Shown here: piece after piece, positions 1 to 7,400 of the stretch
How positions within the stretch are numbered: the first letter of the stretch is position 1
Layout of the letters: every line of letters starts with the position of its first letter
DNA from: Stramenopiles sp. TOSAG23-3
Lineage: Eukaryota; Sar
DNA length: 10,195 bases
Direction: 5' to 3'
Assembly (NCBI GenBank): GCA_900128585.1
Contig: LT642840.1
Location: 1-10,195 of the forward strand
The notes under the pieces: generated by a model
The model's database searches: none
Seen by the model: the letters and a program-made list of their open reading frames with translations, nothing else
What the model was told of the DNA's origin: nothing
Translations under genes and position numbers: made by a program

Positions 1-1
1 G

Positions 2-1006
2 CGCAGCGCGCTGCGAAAGAACAAGCTGAAAGCCAACAAAAAGTCCTTTGAAGGTTCGAAACGAGGGTATGAGCCGACCAATGCGGAGGTTTACGAAAAA
101 GGACATTTCAGTAAATATATTGCCGAGTCTGCACTGTACGACACGATGACAGAGAAAGACAAGAAAAAGATGAAGGGCAAGCTCTCTCACCAGGACTGGA
201 TGATTCAACAGAAGCTTCAGCAGAAAAAGAGGCAGGATGAAACGAACGTCCGTTTGAACATGGCGTGGCAGGCCATACGGACAAACGAGCCCGCCATCGT
301 GTCCATGGAAGACTTTGTCCTAGGGTACTTGGAGCACAAAGGGAAGGAATACAAGCAAGTGTCGCGGGGCAATGCCCTTACCGACAATTTTCACAGCATA
401 GAAATCGAGAATAAGAAATTAGAAAAGGAGATTCGTGACCAGGAACAACTCTTGGAGAGCCAGTCCACCAAAGACCAGGCCAGAAGCGAGCTTTTGAATA
501 AGATCATGGGAAGCATTGCTGCCGAGGAACGCGCGGCCAAAGAGGAGGAACTGAGGTACACGAAACTCATAGAAAATGCCCTGCCTGCGATTCAGAGGCT
601 TTTGGTCTGTGGGATTTTCAATGGAGACAAAAACGTAAAAGACAAAATAATTTTGTCCCAAACAATCGACTACGGCAATGTCTCGAAGGTGCTGGGCGTC
701 ATAGAGAGCAGAATATGTACGTTTGACATTGGCCGGAAAAATAACCTTCACATCAGTGACAAGAGAAACGTTTTCGTAGATACGAAAATTCCCTCTCCGC
801 TGAAGATCGCTGTCCCTGGCAAACGGAGAAAGGGTCGTCGGGCAACAATCGTGCACCCGTCCAAGTTGCCATCTTTTGCCGAAGATCAGATGCAAAATGG
901 GTTGGGGAATGAGAGTGCAACCAAGTTCATTCATTATGGGAATAAGGTCCTTTCCACGGCAGATTTAAGGAAGGCAATAATGATGACCGCAAAATCGGGT
1001 GATTAA
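2..1006 (+). CDS. Outer dynein arm docking complex coiled-coil protein (DC2/CCDC114-CCDC63-like), 5' end outside window
   Basis: The frame is open from base 2 to the TAA at 1004-1006, giving 334 residues. The ATG at 146 is internal, because 48 codons upstream continue without a stop. The visible part is highly charged coiled coil (Lys/Glu/Gln-rich, including KKLEKEIRDQEQLLES). Two stretches match the ODA1/DC2 family as I know it: AWQAIRTNEPAIVSMEDFV (a helix followed by a short acidic segment, then IEIENKKLEKEI), and near the C-terminus IDYGNVSKVLGVIESR, which resembles the family's conserved 'N..YLG.IE.RT' motif. Such proteins sit in the docking complex that fixes outer dynein arms to axonemal doublet microtubules. 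ODA1-type proteins are roughly 500-650 residues, so this is about the C-terminal 60%. A basic tail (GKRRKGRR) follows the motif. It converges with the WD40 gene. CCDC151-type docking protein is the main alternative. Confidence 0.62.
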   Translation, partial: RSALRKNKLKANKKSFEGSKRGYEPTNAEVYEKGHFSKYIAESALYDTMTEKDKKKMKGKLSHQDWMIQQKLQQKKRQDETNVRLNMAWQAIRTNEPAIVSMEDFVLGYLEHKGKEYKQVSRGNALTDNFHSIEIENKKLEKEIRDQEQLLESQSTKDQARSELLNKIMGSIAAEERAAKEEELRYTKLIENALPAIQRLLVCGIFNGDKNVKDKIILSQTIDYGNVSKVLGVIESRICTFDIGRKNNLHISDKRNVFVDTKIPSPLKIAVPGKRRKGRRATIVHPSKLPSFAEDQMQNGLGNESATKFIHYGNKVLSTADLRKAIMMTAKSGD

Positions 1007-1268
1007 ACGAAAAACTTGCAAGCATGTCGGGCTTAATTTAAATTGCGTGGTCGGTGCATAACATTATTTTTATGAATTCGTTTTAAACTTAAGTTTTTGT
1101 ATTCCAAGATAAATTTTTCCAATTCTTAACGGCATATATTTTGCCGCAGACGATTTCAACTGGAGTACACAAGAGGAAGACGAGCGCGTTATTTACAACA
1201 CGCACTTACTTATAAATAACAGCCAATTTTCTTGATTTTTATTTACAACACGAGAAGCACGTGCAATC
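1007..1268. other. Convergent 3' intergenic region
   Basis: This gap separates the stop codons of the docking-complex gene (plus) and the WD40 gene (minus), so it should hold both 3' UTRs. It is AT-rich with no credible reading frame. It contains two copies of a 14-bp direct repeat near the WD40 stop, annotated separately. No AATAAA is seen on the plus strand. The nearest plus-strand TGTAA-like word is TGTAT at 1098-1102. Confidence 0.7.
1189..1252 (-). repeat. Two exact 14-bp direct repeats, each with a Pumilio-type TGTAAATA word, in the WD40 gene 3' UTR
   Basis: TTATTTACAACACG occurs at 1189-1202 and again at 1239-1252, exactly 50 bp apart. Read on the minus strand, the direction of the WD40 gene, each contains TGTAAATA (1197-1190 and 1247-1240). 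This is an exact match to the PUF/Pumilio consensus UGUANAUA, and it also contains TGTAA, the green-algal poly(A) signal core. Both lie within about 80 nt after the stop codon. The repeat is directly visible. A regulatory or poly(A) role is inference. Confidence 0.5.
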
Positions 1269-2684
1269 TCACGAATCTGCTGCGCTTTGGCTCACAGCGC
1301 GCTTCCGAAGCGGTCTTTTAAAGTTACAAACGCCTATCAATTCTCCGGAACCAAGGCAGCATATGGTCGTCCCACAGTTCGGATGGCATGCCAATGCCGT
1401 CACGTTATTTTCGGGCTGTGGCGGTTTTGAGCGGTCGAGCTGCCTGCACACAGGCCTGGCGTTTGTCCGCCGGACGTCAATGTACTGCAAAATGGGGGAC
1501 CTTCGCCCGCCCACACAGACTAAGCCTGTCGGGTAACCGCTGCCAAAAAAATCGACGACGTGCCCCTGTGTTGCCCAAAAAGGCTGCACTACCTCTTCGC
1601 CGTCCTCGACGACTGGTGTCACGACAGGCTCGGGCTCCAAGGACTCTATCTCTCCCATTGTGCTCAACCGGTGAGGCTCGTACACAATGTACAGTCCTCC
1701 GCCGCTGTTTCGAACCACCACCATTCCGGACCTGGAAGGGTCCACTACCATCTCCTGGATTCGCCGCCCAACCGAGGTCTCCGTCTTTAATTTAGGTGCG
1801 GGTTTGGCCCCAAAGGTAGGAACCTTCAGCCGCCGCAGGTCCCAGCAAGCAATCTCTCCACTTGCATTTCCAGCAAAAACGCACCGCCCGTCCGTGCTGG
1901 TACAAACCGCCGTTGCTGGGGAAGTTTTTCGAAACCTTGTGGAATCGATTGTCCACTTCGGGATCAACGTGCTGGCGCTGGGCTTTGACCGTACATCCCA
2001 TATTCGAACGCAACCGACAGGCCCTCCGGAGGATACCAATTGCTTGGTTCGTTCGACGAATGCAACGCAGGAGTGGCCCTGCCCCAACCCATCCGTCCGA
2101 AGTGCAGTGTATTCTGCCATGGGATTGTCTTGCCAATGGCTCAAATCGTACTGAAAAATTTTTGGAGAGCTACGGCTGGCAGCTACCAAAATGTTATTGT
2201 CCCACGGGCACCAGCGCACGTCATTTACCTGGGCGCGCAGCGCCAAGCAGTGGTAAGGCGTTTCTTTTTCGACCGGGGCGGCCAAGGGGACGCCTCCGGA
2301 GTTCCTGCAAAAACTCCGATGGTCATAAATGCGAATGTAGCCCATTCGATTTCCGCTCGGGGACTTTATAAAGCCACCCGCGGCAAAATAATCCCCTGAT
2401 TTCTTATACCTAATGGCAAGAATTTGGTGGGAGAAGCCGTCTCGCCAGGGACCTCTGTACATACACCCAATCTTCTTACGGCTTTTCAAGCAAAACGATG
2501 TCGGCAGCCGACGGAACGACCGACCCACGGCCCTCAGAATCCGAGACGCTCGCTTGTCTGCAGCGTTTGCCTTCCTTGTAGGCTCGCCCTGAGTACCCTC
2601 TGTTTCTAACGGCTCCGGTAATGGAACAGGCGCAGACAGTGCCCGGCCGTCCCGTTTCCACGCAGACGGCAGCTTCCGCTTCAT
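1269..2684 (-). CDS. WD40-repeat protein with two WDxR motifs
   Basis: A 471-residue uninterrupted frame begins at the ATG at 2684-2682. The N-terminus (about residues 1-75) is basic and low-complexity. From about residue 80 there is a run of WD40-like blades ending in GYIRIYDHR (115-123), KIFQYDLSH (175-183), CVRIWDVRS (225-233), EIACWDLRR (277-285) and ILQYIDVRR (398-406), plus weaker blades near 310-335 and 425-455. Seven blades, one propeller, is a reasonable count. WDVR (229-232) and WDLR (281-284) fit the WDxR/DWD box found in many DDB1-binding CUL4 substrate receptors, and the pattern is common enough to be only suggestive. An acidic insertion (about 348-365) interrupts the propeller. 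No signal peptide or membrane segment is seen, so a cytosolic or nuclear scaffold is likely. I cannot assign an orthologue. Confidence 0.85.
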   Translation of the reverse strand: MKRKLPSAWKRDGRALSAPVPLPEPLETEGTQGEPTRKANAADKRASRILRAVGRSFRRLPTSFCLKSRKKIGCMYRGPWRDGFSHQILAIRYKKSGDYFAAGGFIKSPSGNRMGYIRIYDHRSFCRNSGGVPLAAPVEKETPYHCLALRAQVNDVRWCPWDNNILVAASRSSPKIFQYDLSHWQDNPMAEYTALRTDGLGQGHSCVAFVERTKQLVSSGGPVGCVRIWDVRSKPSASTLIPKWTIDSTRFRKTSPATAVCTSTDGRCVFAGNASGEIACWDLRRLKVPTFGAKPAPKLKTETSVGRRIQEMVVDPSRSGMVVVRNSGGGLYIVYEPHRLSTMGEIESLEPEPVVTPVVEDGEEVVQPFWATQGHVVDFFGSGYPTGLVCVGGRRSPILQYIDVRRTNARPVCRQLDRSKPPQPENNVTALACHPNCGTTICCLGSGELIGVCNFKRPLRKRAVSQSAADS

Positions 2685-2721
2685 TGTGTTCAGAACAAAA
2701 TCAATCGTTTCCCAAAAACGT

Positions 2722-2736
2722 TTATCCCGCGACCAT
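2722..2736 (-). other. Possible 4-codon upstream ORF before the WD40 gene
   Basis: On the minus strand ATG GTC GCG GGA TAA lies 37 nt upstream of the WD40 start codon. If the transcript begins further upstream, ribosomes would meet this micro-ORF first. Whether it is in the mRNA is unknown. Confidence 0.2.
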
Positions 2737-2994
2737 TGTTCAGTAAATCTTGAATCTTTCTTTCTAACCTTAAACGCTTCTATATATCAACTAAAATTCT
2801 CATGAAACATGCTTGATTTCTTTTTACAGCAGCAGGTACAATATTATTTACATTCTTGGTAGTAGTAAAAATAATGACCTCTCATTTTCAATTTTTTTTT
2901 ACTAACACTGTGCTGCTGCTATTATATTAATTATAATAATAATACAGTAATAAAAAAAAAAACACAATATTTCTATCTCACAAAAAAAGGTAAG

Positions 2995-3004
2995 ATACCG
3001 GTAT
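2995..3004. promoter_or_regulatory. ATACCGGTAT palindrome in divergent promoter
   Basis: This is a perfect 10-bp palindrome and a GC core inside AT-rich DNA, about 311 bp from the WD40 start and 343 bp from the methyltransferase start. The same ATACCGGTA word occurs at 9134-9142 in the other divergent promoter of the window. A bidirectional element is possible. It would lie inside the candidate 5'-UTR intron. Confidence 0.3.
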
Positions 3005-3133
3005 AAATACATTATAACAGCACCAATAAAAAATAAAGAAGAAGAATACGGAAAATTATTCTAAATTATTATGGGAGGATGATAGTCTATGATGATGACT
3101 CTGATGGAAAAAAATGATAATAATAGAGAAAAT

Positions 3134-3240
3134 TGATGAAGAAGAAGAAGAAGAATGAAAAAATCGATCATGGAGGGAGGCACGGCGCAAGAGGAGGAGG
3201 GCGAGGAGGAAAGAGCCTTGTTTTTCTTCTTTCTTTTCCG
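3134..3240 (+). repeat. Purine tract (GAA/GGA) followed by pyrimidine tract
   Basis: From about 3134 to 3215 the plus strand is almost all purine: five GAA units, then GGAGGG and GAGGAGGAGGGCGAGGAGG. A pyrimidine run TTCTTCTTTCTTTTCC follows at about 3224-3240 and could pair with the GAA block. This is simple-sequence DNA inside the candidate intron. Reading frames crossing it are low-complexity and not credible genes. Confidence 0.55.
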
Positions 3241-3346
3241 ATTGTTAAATTGAATAAATATTTTATTTCCAACATATATGGCAATGAAGAACATTGTTTT
3301 AATGAATTAATGCAAGTAGATTTTTTCAGGGTTGTGGTGCATATTT

Positions 3347-4369
3347 ATGGAAGGGAACGCTATCAGCGCAGCGTTCACGGCTCTGTGGCGTGGGTTGGAC
3401 GGGGATGAACTGTCTGCACGAGTGGCTGTGGATTTGCTCAAAACAGACCAGGTGGAAGTAATGCGCAGGGCACGCTTTGCCCCTGCTCTCCGGGCTCTTG
3501 TTGGGGCGAGGGAAAAGGCTGTAAATCAATGCCTGCGCTCTGCGTGTTACGGGGCTCAACCTGCCGACTACACTGTTTTGGAAAACGCAGACGACGAGCT
3601 CTTCGCGCAATGTCTACGCGGGGAGTCCGACACGTCTGGAGGGAAAGAAGGGCGTATGGACTGGGATCTTCGTTGGGAACTCATTGATAAGCAAATGCAA
3701 AATAAGGTTTCGTGTATAGAAGACAGCTCCAGTGCGGTGCATTTGCCTGCTGAAGCTGTGAAGAAGAGCAAGGTTGTCGTAGTATCGCTCGGGGCAGGCC
3801 TTGATATGCGGTGCCAGCACAGTTGTCTGAACCTAGAGGGGGAAGAGGCCGTTGCTTGGCTCCGCGTGGATCGTGAGTGTGTGCAGGTCCATGCACGTTC
3901 GTATTGTCAAGTATTAGGATGCCAAAAATGCTCGTTTATAAACGGAGATGTAGCCGCAAAATCGACTAGTAAAAAGATTTTGCATTACTTGAAGAACTAT
4001 GAACCCCATCGAGTGGTGTGGTTGGCGGAAGGACTAGTGGAATATCTCAAACCTCGGCTGCAGAAAAAAATGTTGGAGCTTATCTCGAATGTTCAAGGGC
4101 AGCTTCCTGGTGTAGAGGGTGAGTTGGTCGTGGCTTTGCTTGGAAAATCGATTAATAAGCCCATGAAGCTCCATTATGGCGCGCAATTTGGTTGGAAGTT
4201 TTCGAGCATAAACGAAGTGGAGGTGCTTCTCACCGAAGAATTAGGTTGGAATTGTGTGCCCCGCACATCTGCCGTCAAAGCGCCGGGCGACACCACTGAT
4301 GATCGTACCAGTTGCGCTACCAAGCAGCACCCTTGGGGTTTTCTGGTTCATATGCAGTACTCATCATAG
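3347..4369 (+). CDS. SAM-dependent methyltransferase, LCM/Ppm1 (leucine carboxyl methyltransferase-like) family
   Basis: This gene encodes 340 residues from ATG 3347. The frame extends upstream only to a TAG at 3317-3319 and contains no earlier ATG. The Rossmann signature is clear: motif I VVVVSLGAGLDMRC (143-156), an acidic residue at the end of beta-2 (RVD, D175), INGD (198-201), and the family-typical WLAEGLVEYL (225-234). The last is the 'AEGLLMYL' motif of the LCM family (Pfam Methyltransf_3). The length is near that of LCMT1, which methylates the C-terminal leucine of PP2A catalytic subunit. The same fold also covers tRNA-modifying TYW4 and many bacterial small-molecule O-methyltransferases, so the substrate is open. 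A Gly/Asp-rich insert at about 90-105 precedes the SAM domain. There is no targeting peptide, so it is probably cytosolic. Its stop lies 100 bp from the convergent transglutaminase stop. Confidence 0.8.
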   Translation: MEGNAISAAFTALWRGLDGDELSARVAVDLLKTDQVEVMRRARFAPALRALVGAREKAVNQCLRSACYGAQPADYTVLENADDELFAQCLRGESDTSGGKEGRMDWDLRWELIDKQMQNKVSCIEDSSSAVHLPAEAVKKSKVVVVSLGAGLDMRCQHSCLNLEGEEAVAWLRVDRECVQVHARSYCQVLGCQKCSFINGDVAAKSTSKKILHYLKNYEPHRVVWLAEGLVEYLKPRLQKKMLELISNVQGQLPGVEGELVVALLGKSINKPMKLHYGAQFGWKFSSINEVEVLLTEELGWNCVPRTSAVKAPGDTTDDRTSCATKQHPWGFLVHMQYSS

Positions 4370-4374
4370 CAGAG

Positions 4375-4379
4375 TGTAA
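4375..4379 (+). terminator. TGTAA, possible poly(A) signal of methyltransferase gene
   Basis: TGTAA begins 6 nt after the methyltransferase stop codon. The same word follows three other stops in the window. Green algae use UGUAA as a poly(A) signal, but use here is inference, and a site this close to the stop would give a very short 3' UTR. Confidence 0.25.
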
Positions 4380-4408
4380 GAGGTACAAAGTACGAACTTT
4401 TCTAAATT

Positions 4409-4413
4409 TTACA
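4409..4413 (-). terminator. TGTAA, possible poly(A) signal of transglutaminase gene
   Basis: TTACA on the plus strand reads TGTAA on the minus strand, 56 nt past the transglutaminase stop and inside the 100-bp convergent gap. The two 3' UTRs must be very short or overlap. Confidence 0.25.
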
Positions 4414-4469
4414 AAGAAAGTATTTTCTAAATACATCACACTCTCAAAAAACAGACGCGGTTCTTGCTT

Positions 4470-7400
4470 TCAGACCGCCGTCAGTTCAGTCAGTTTAATC
4501 TTCCCAGGCCCTTTGGGGTCTTCTACTACAATTCCAACCGACATTTTTTGGGTGCCATGTAGAGTTGGGTCCATTGACCCGTTTTCATTCCCAACAGATT
4601 TCTCCTGGCTGTCCTTGTAACACGCACGATAGACTATGCTTGCACCTATCGCAATAAATATGACTACTGCGGCAACATACACTAAGGTCAGGTCGTCCTG
4701 GTCCGAAGAAAGATCGGGCGAGGCGGTCACCGTGCCTTTTTCAGGGGGCCCTGTGGTGGTTGTGCCTATGGGTAAAACACTTACAACTTTTAAATTGACA
4801 ACATTTTCCAAAGGAGCAAAATTTACCGGGTTCGCCTCTTTCATGTCGTCGTAGGACCATGACATCAGTGGATTCTCGCCGGGACCAATCACTTTCCCGG
4901 TATTAGTGTCTGCTAAAGTTCCACAGTTGTCCCAAGCGGAACCCGCATCTATTTTTCCAGACTCCCCCGACAAGGTTTCTGTGCAGCTGCCTTGGACAAT
5001 ATTACACCAACTGTGATCGTGATAACCGTAGCCAGAATCGAAAGGATTCCCACATTTGTGGTTTGTAAAAGAGTGTGTCTTATGCGTCCAATTCTTTTGG
5101 CACTGGCACCCTTGTGCAGTTCGTGGGGCACACCGAGGGACTTTCCATCCACACGAATCTGGCACAAGCCCTGCAATTTCTGCAGCGCACGTAACCCTAG
5201 TTCTGGAGAAGGACTCGTTGTGGCATAATAACGCGGAGAGCTCCACGCACACAGACCCATGGGTTTCAACAAAGTGTTTTACCTTTTCTGCCACTTGAAT
5301 GCACTCATCTTCATCCTTTGTCTTAGTCTTGTTTTCGCCAAAGGAGTCGGAGATTTGAGGGCGGGAAAAGTCAAACATTCCAAGAATATCATTGGTCAGG
5401 TTGCCCGAAGCAAAGACAGGGTCGCGACATTGCAAGGTATCGTTCAGTTCAAAGCATGTGTGCTGAAACTCCCACACACCTTCCGATTTTTGCTGTATGA
5501 GCCCGCCATTTCTCTCATAACAAGAGAACGTACAGCAATCTCCACCATCCCAGCACCCATCAACATTCTTGCTCTCTTGGCACGTCCCATCATTGACTAG
5601 ATTCGTAGACACCCCAGCGTCAGTGCAAGCCTTCGTGGTGAGGTGAGAGAGAAGTGACTGGGACAGTCCATCTGAGTCGGGCTTTCTCCACATCCCACGC
5701 TGGTCGTCGCAGAATATGAATCTGCGTGTGGTTCCTGCAACTACCGGGGTGCAAATTACCTTGCTTCTCTCTTCCAGTAAAATAATCCCGTTGGAGGGAG
5801 TGCTTGCTGTGACCTCAAAGTGAAGGGTATACGCCCGCTCTCCAGGATCCATGGGAGTGAGGCCGTCTTGGGCATCCAAATACATCGCAGCGTGCTGTCG
5901 CCACGCTGTCCGTTCTATTTTGGCAAATAGGCACTTATTAGTCCCTTGCACGGTTTCATGGGATACCTTGGCAATCACTTTCGACGTGTAGTCGCGCACC
6001 GTGACCGTCAAAGCGCAGGCAATGGACTGAAGGTCGTTTTGCTGCGACTGAGGCCACACGATTGCAAGTGCAACTGAACTGGCCGGGTGGCCTGGCTCGT
6101 TCACTACCGGCCCAGACACCGCAGGGTACATACCCAGGCTGGTGTTGTAACGGCTAATATTGGTGCGAATTTGAGACTGCGAGAGCCTTCGTTGCACGGT
6201 CGGTGATCCAGGGCCGCTCGGTTCTTTTCCTTTGTACTTCGAAGTAATATCGTCTAAATCTGAAGTGCAGTCCCGGGGGGTATCATGGTTTATCGTCTTT
6301 GCACAAGCCTCGGATATATCGCCCTTTTTTTTCGTCGATATCTGCAGTCCAACTGTCGCAAATTCGTCTCCAAACGGGTCAGTTAAGAAACCGCAATTCT
6401 CTCCGCAATCTTCTGGGTAAGGCTTGTAAGACGATGCCGCCGCAATGCTGTCGGCGCCCCGTGTATGGATCAAAATATTAGCATTTGTCTCTCCAATTAC
6501 AAACTGGGAGTCGAAGCAACCATACTTTGTGGATTGATTCCTGCACACAGGGTCCATATTTTTCCTGATCAATTTAATCGATGCGGGCCCCATCATGTAC
6601 GCTGGATGCTCAGGAAGTCCCGCGTCGCCCCCAAAAGAGAGTTCCTGGGGTGTCCCGTCGACTGCCTGCCACCCGTCCGCGCACGATTTGCATTTTAAGT
6701 GCTCGTTCAGAAATGGACGCCGCATGTACATTTCGTTCCAAACATGGAAGGACCAGATGGAGTCGTGCCCCATCCCGGCGGGAATCGAGGTGGGAGAAAA
6801 TATCCCGGTCGCCGTGTCCACAGTATAATACTTACTAATCGACCGATCGGCGTTCGTATCATGAGCACTTTGGAATGTCGTCACGGGTCGTGTTGGTATG
6901 CCAAGCGCACGTCCTAGCGTTGTCATTACCCCGCTGTACACAAAGCACTGGCAGTACTGGACGGGGTCGCCCCCCACTTTCCTGTGAACTTGGAAGAGTT
7001 CGGAGGTGCCGGTCCAATGGCCTGGTTCAAAGCAAGGCATGTTCGTGGAACAAGTGTACCCGCCGCCGGGCCTTCCAGTGGTGTAACTTCCTTCTCCCCA
7101 TTTTCCATAGCAAATGTCTTGGCCAAGGGCGTAGGAAAGATGGCGCGAGACGAGCGCGGAATCTCCTCGCTCTTCAGTTTTCATTCGTCTGATGCTGTCC
7201 AACGATATCGCCAAATTATTGTAATCAAATTGTTGAAAGTCCCAAACGTGCGCGGTGTTGGCGTCCGACAGACCTTGCCAAATTAAGCCCTTTTCCGAAA
7301 GAAAGTACTCTTGCCGATTGGACATGCTCTGCCGAATGTTATCTTTGCGGCCGTAAGGGTTGAAGAGGACCACGATTGTTGTATTGCACAAGTATTCTTT

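Larger units (their letters stand above)
2990..3329 (+). other. Candidate 340-nt 5'-UTR intron of the methyltransferase gene
   Basis: AAAAAAG|GTAAGA at 2989/2990 is a textbook major-spliceosome donor. ATTTTTTCAG|G at 3329/3330 is a strong acceptor with a pyrimidine run, only 17 nt before the ATG at 3347. Between them lies non-coding, low-complexity DNA. Splicing would not change the protein, because no in-frame ATG precedes 3347 in either form. An obvious branch point was not identified. Confidence 0.4.
2685..3346. promoter_or_regulatory. Divergent promoter region between WD40 and methyltransferase genes
   Basis: A 662-bp, very AT-rich gap should contain both promoters. Visible contents are A and T runs (T10 near 2891, A11 near 2952), an AT-rich inverted repeat ATTATA/TATAAT at 2921-2937, CAGCAGCAG at 2827-2835 facing CTGCTGCT at 2913-2920, a 10-bp palindrome at 2995-3004 followed by TATAAATA at 3002-3009, a GAA/GGA purine tract at about 3134-3215, and a likely 5'-UTR intron ending at 3329. 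No transcription start can be placed from sequence alone. Confidence 0.6.

Noticed and set aside
229-1006. Docking-complex protein as a generic myosin/SMC-type coiled coil
   Set aside because: The ordered AWxAI...IVSMEDFV and LGVIESR motifs fit the ODA docking family better, though this remains a probable rather than certain call.
3332-3346. TTG at 3332 as a start of the methyltransferase
   Set aside because: Nuclear eukaryotic genes rarely start at TTG; the ATG at 3347 is the first in frame after the stop at 3317.
3061-3408. Low-complexity open frames on both strands around the GAA/GGA tract (Lys- and Gly-rich on plus, Leu/Ser-rich on minus)
   Set aside because: Their composition comes from simple repeats, no domain is visible, and the plus-strand frame runs into the methyltransferase gene out of frame.
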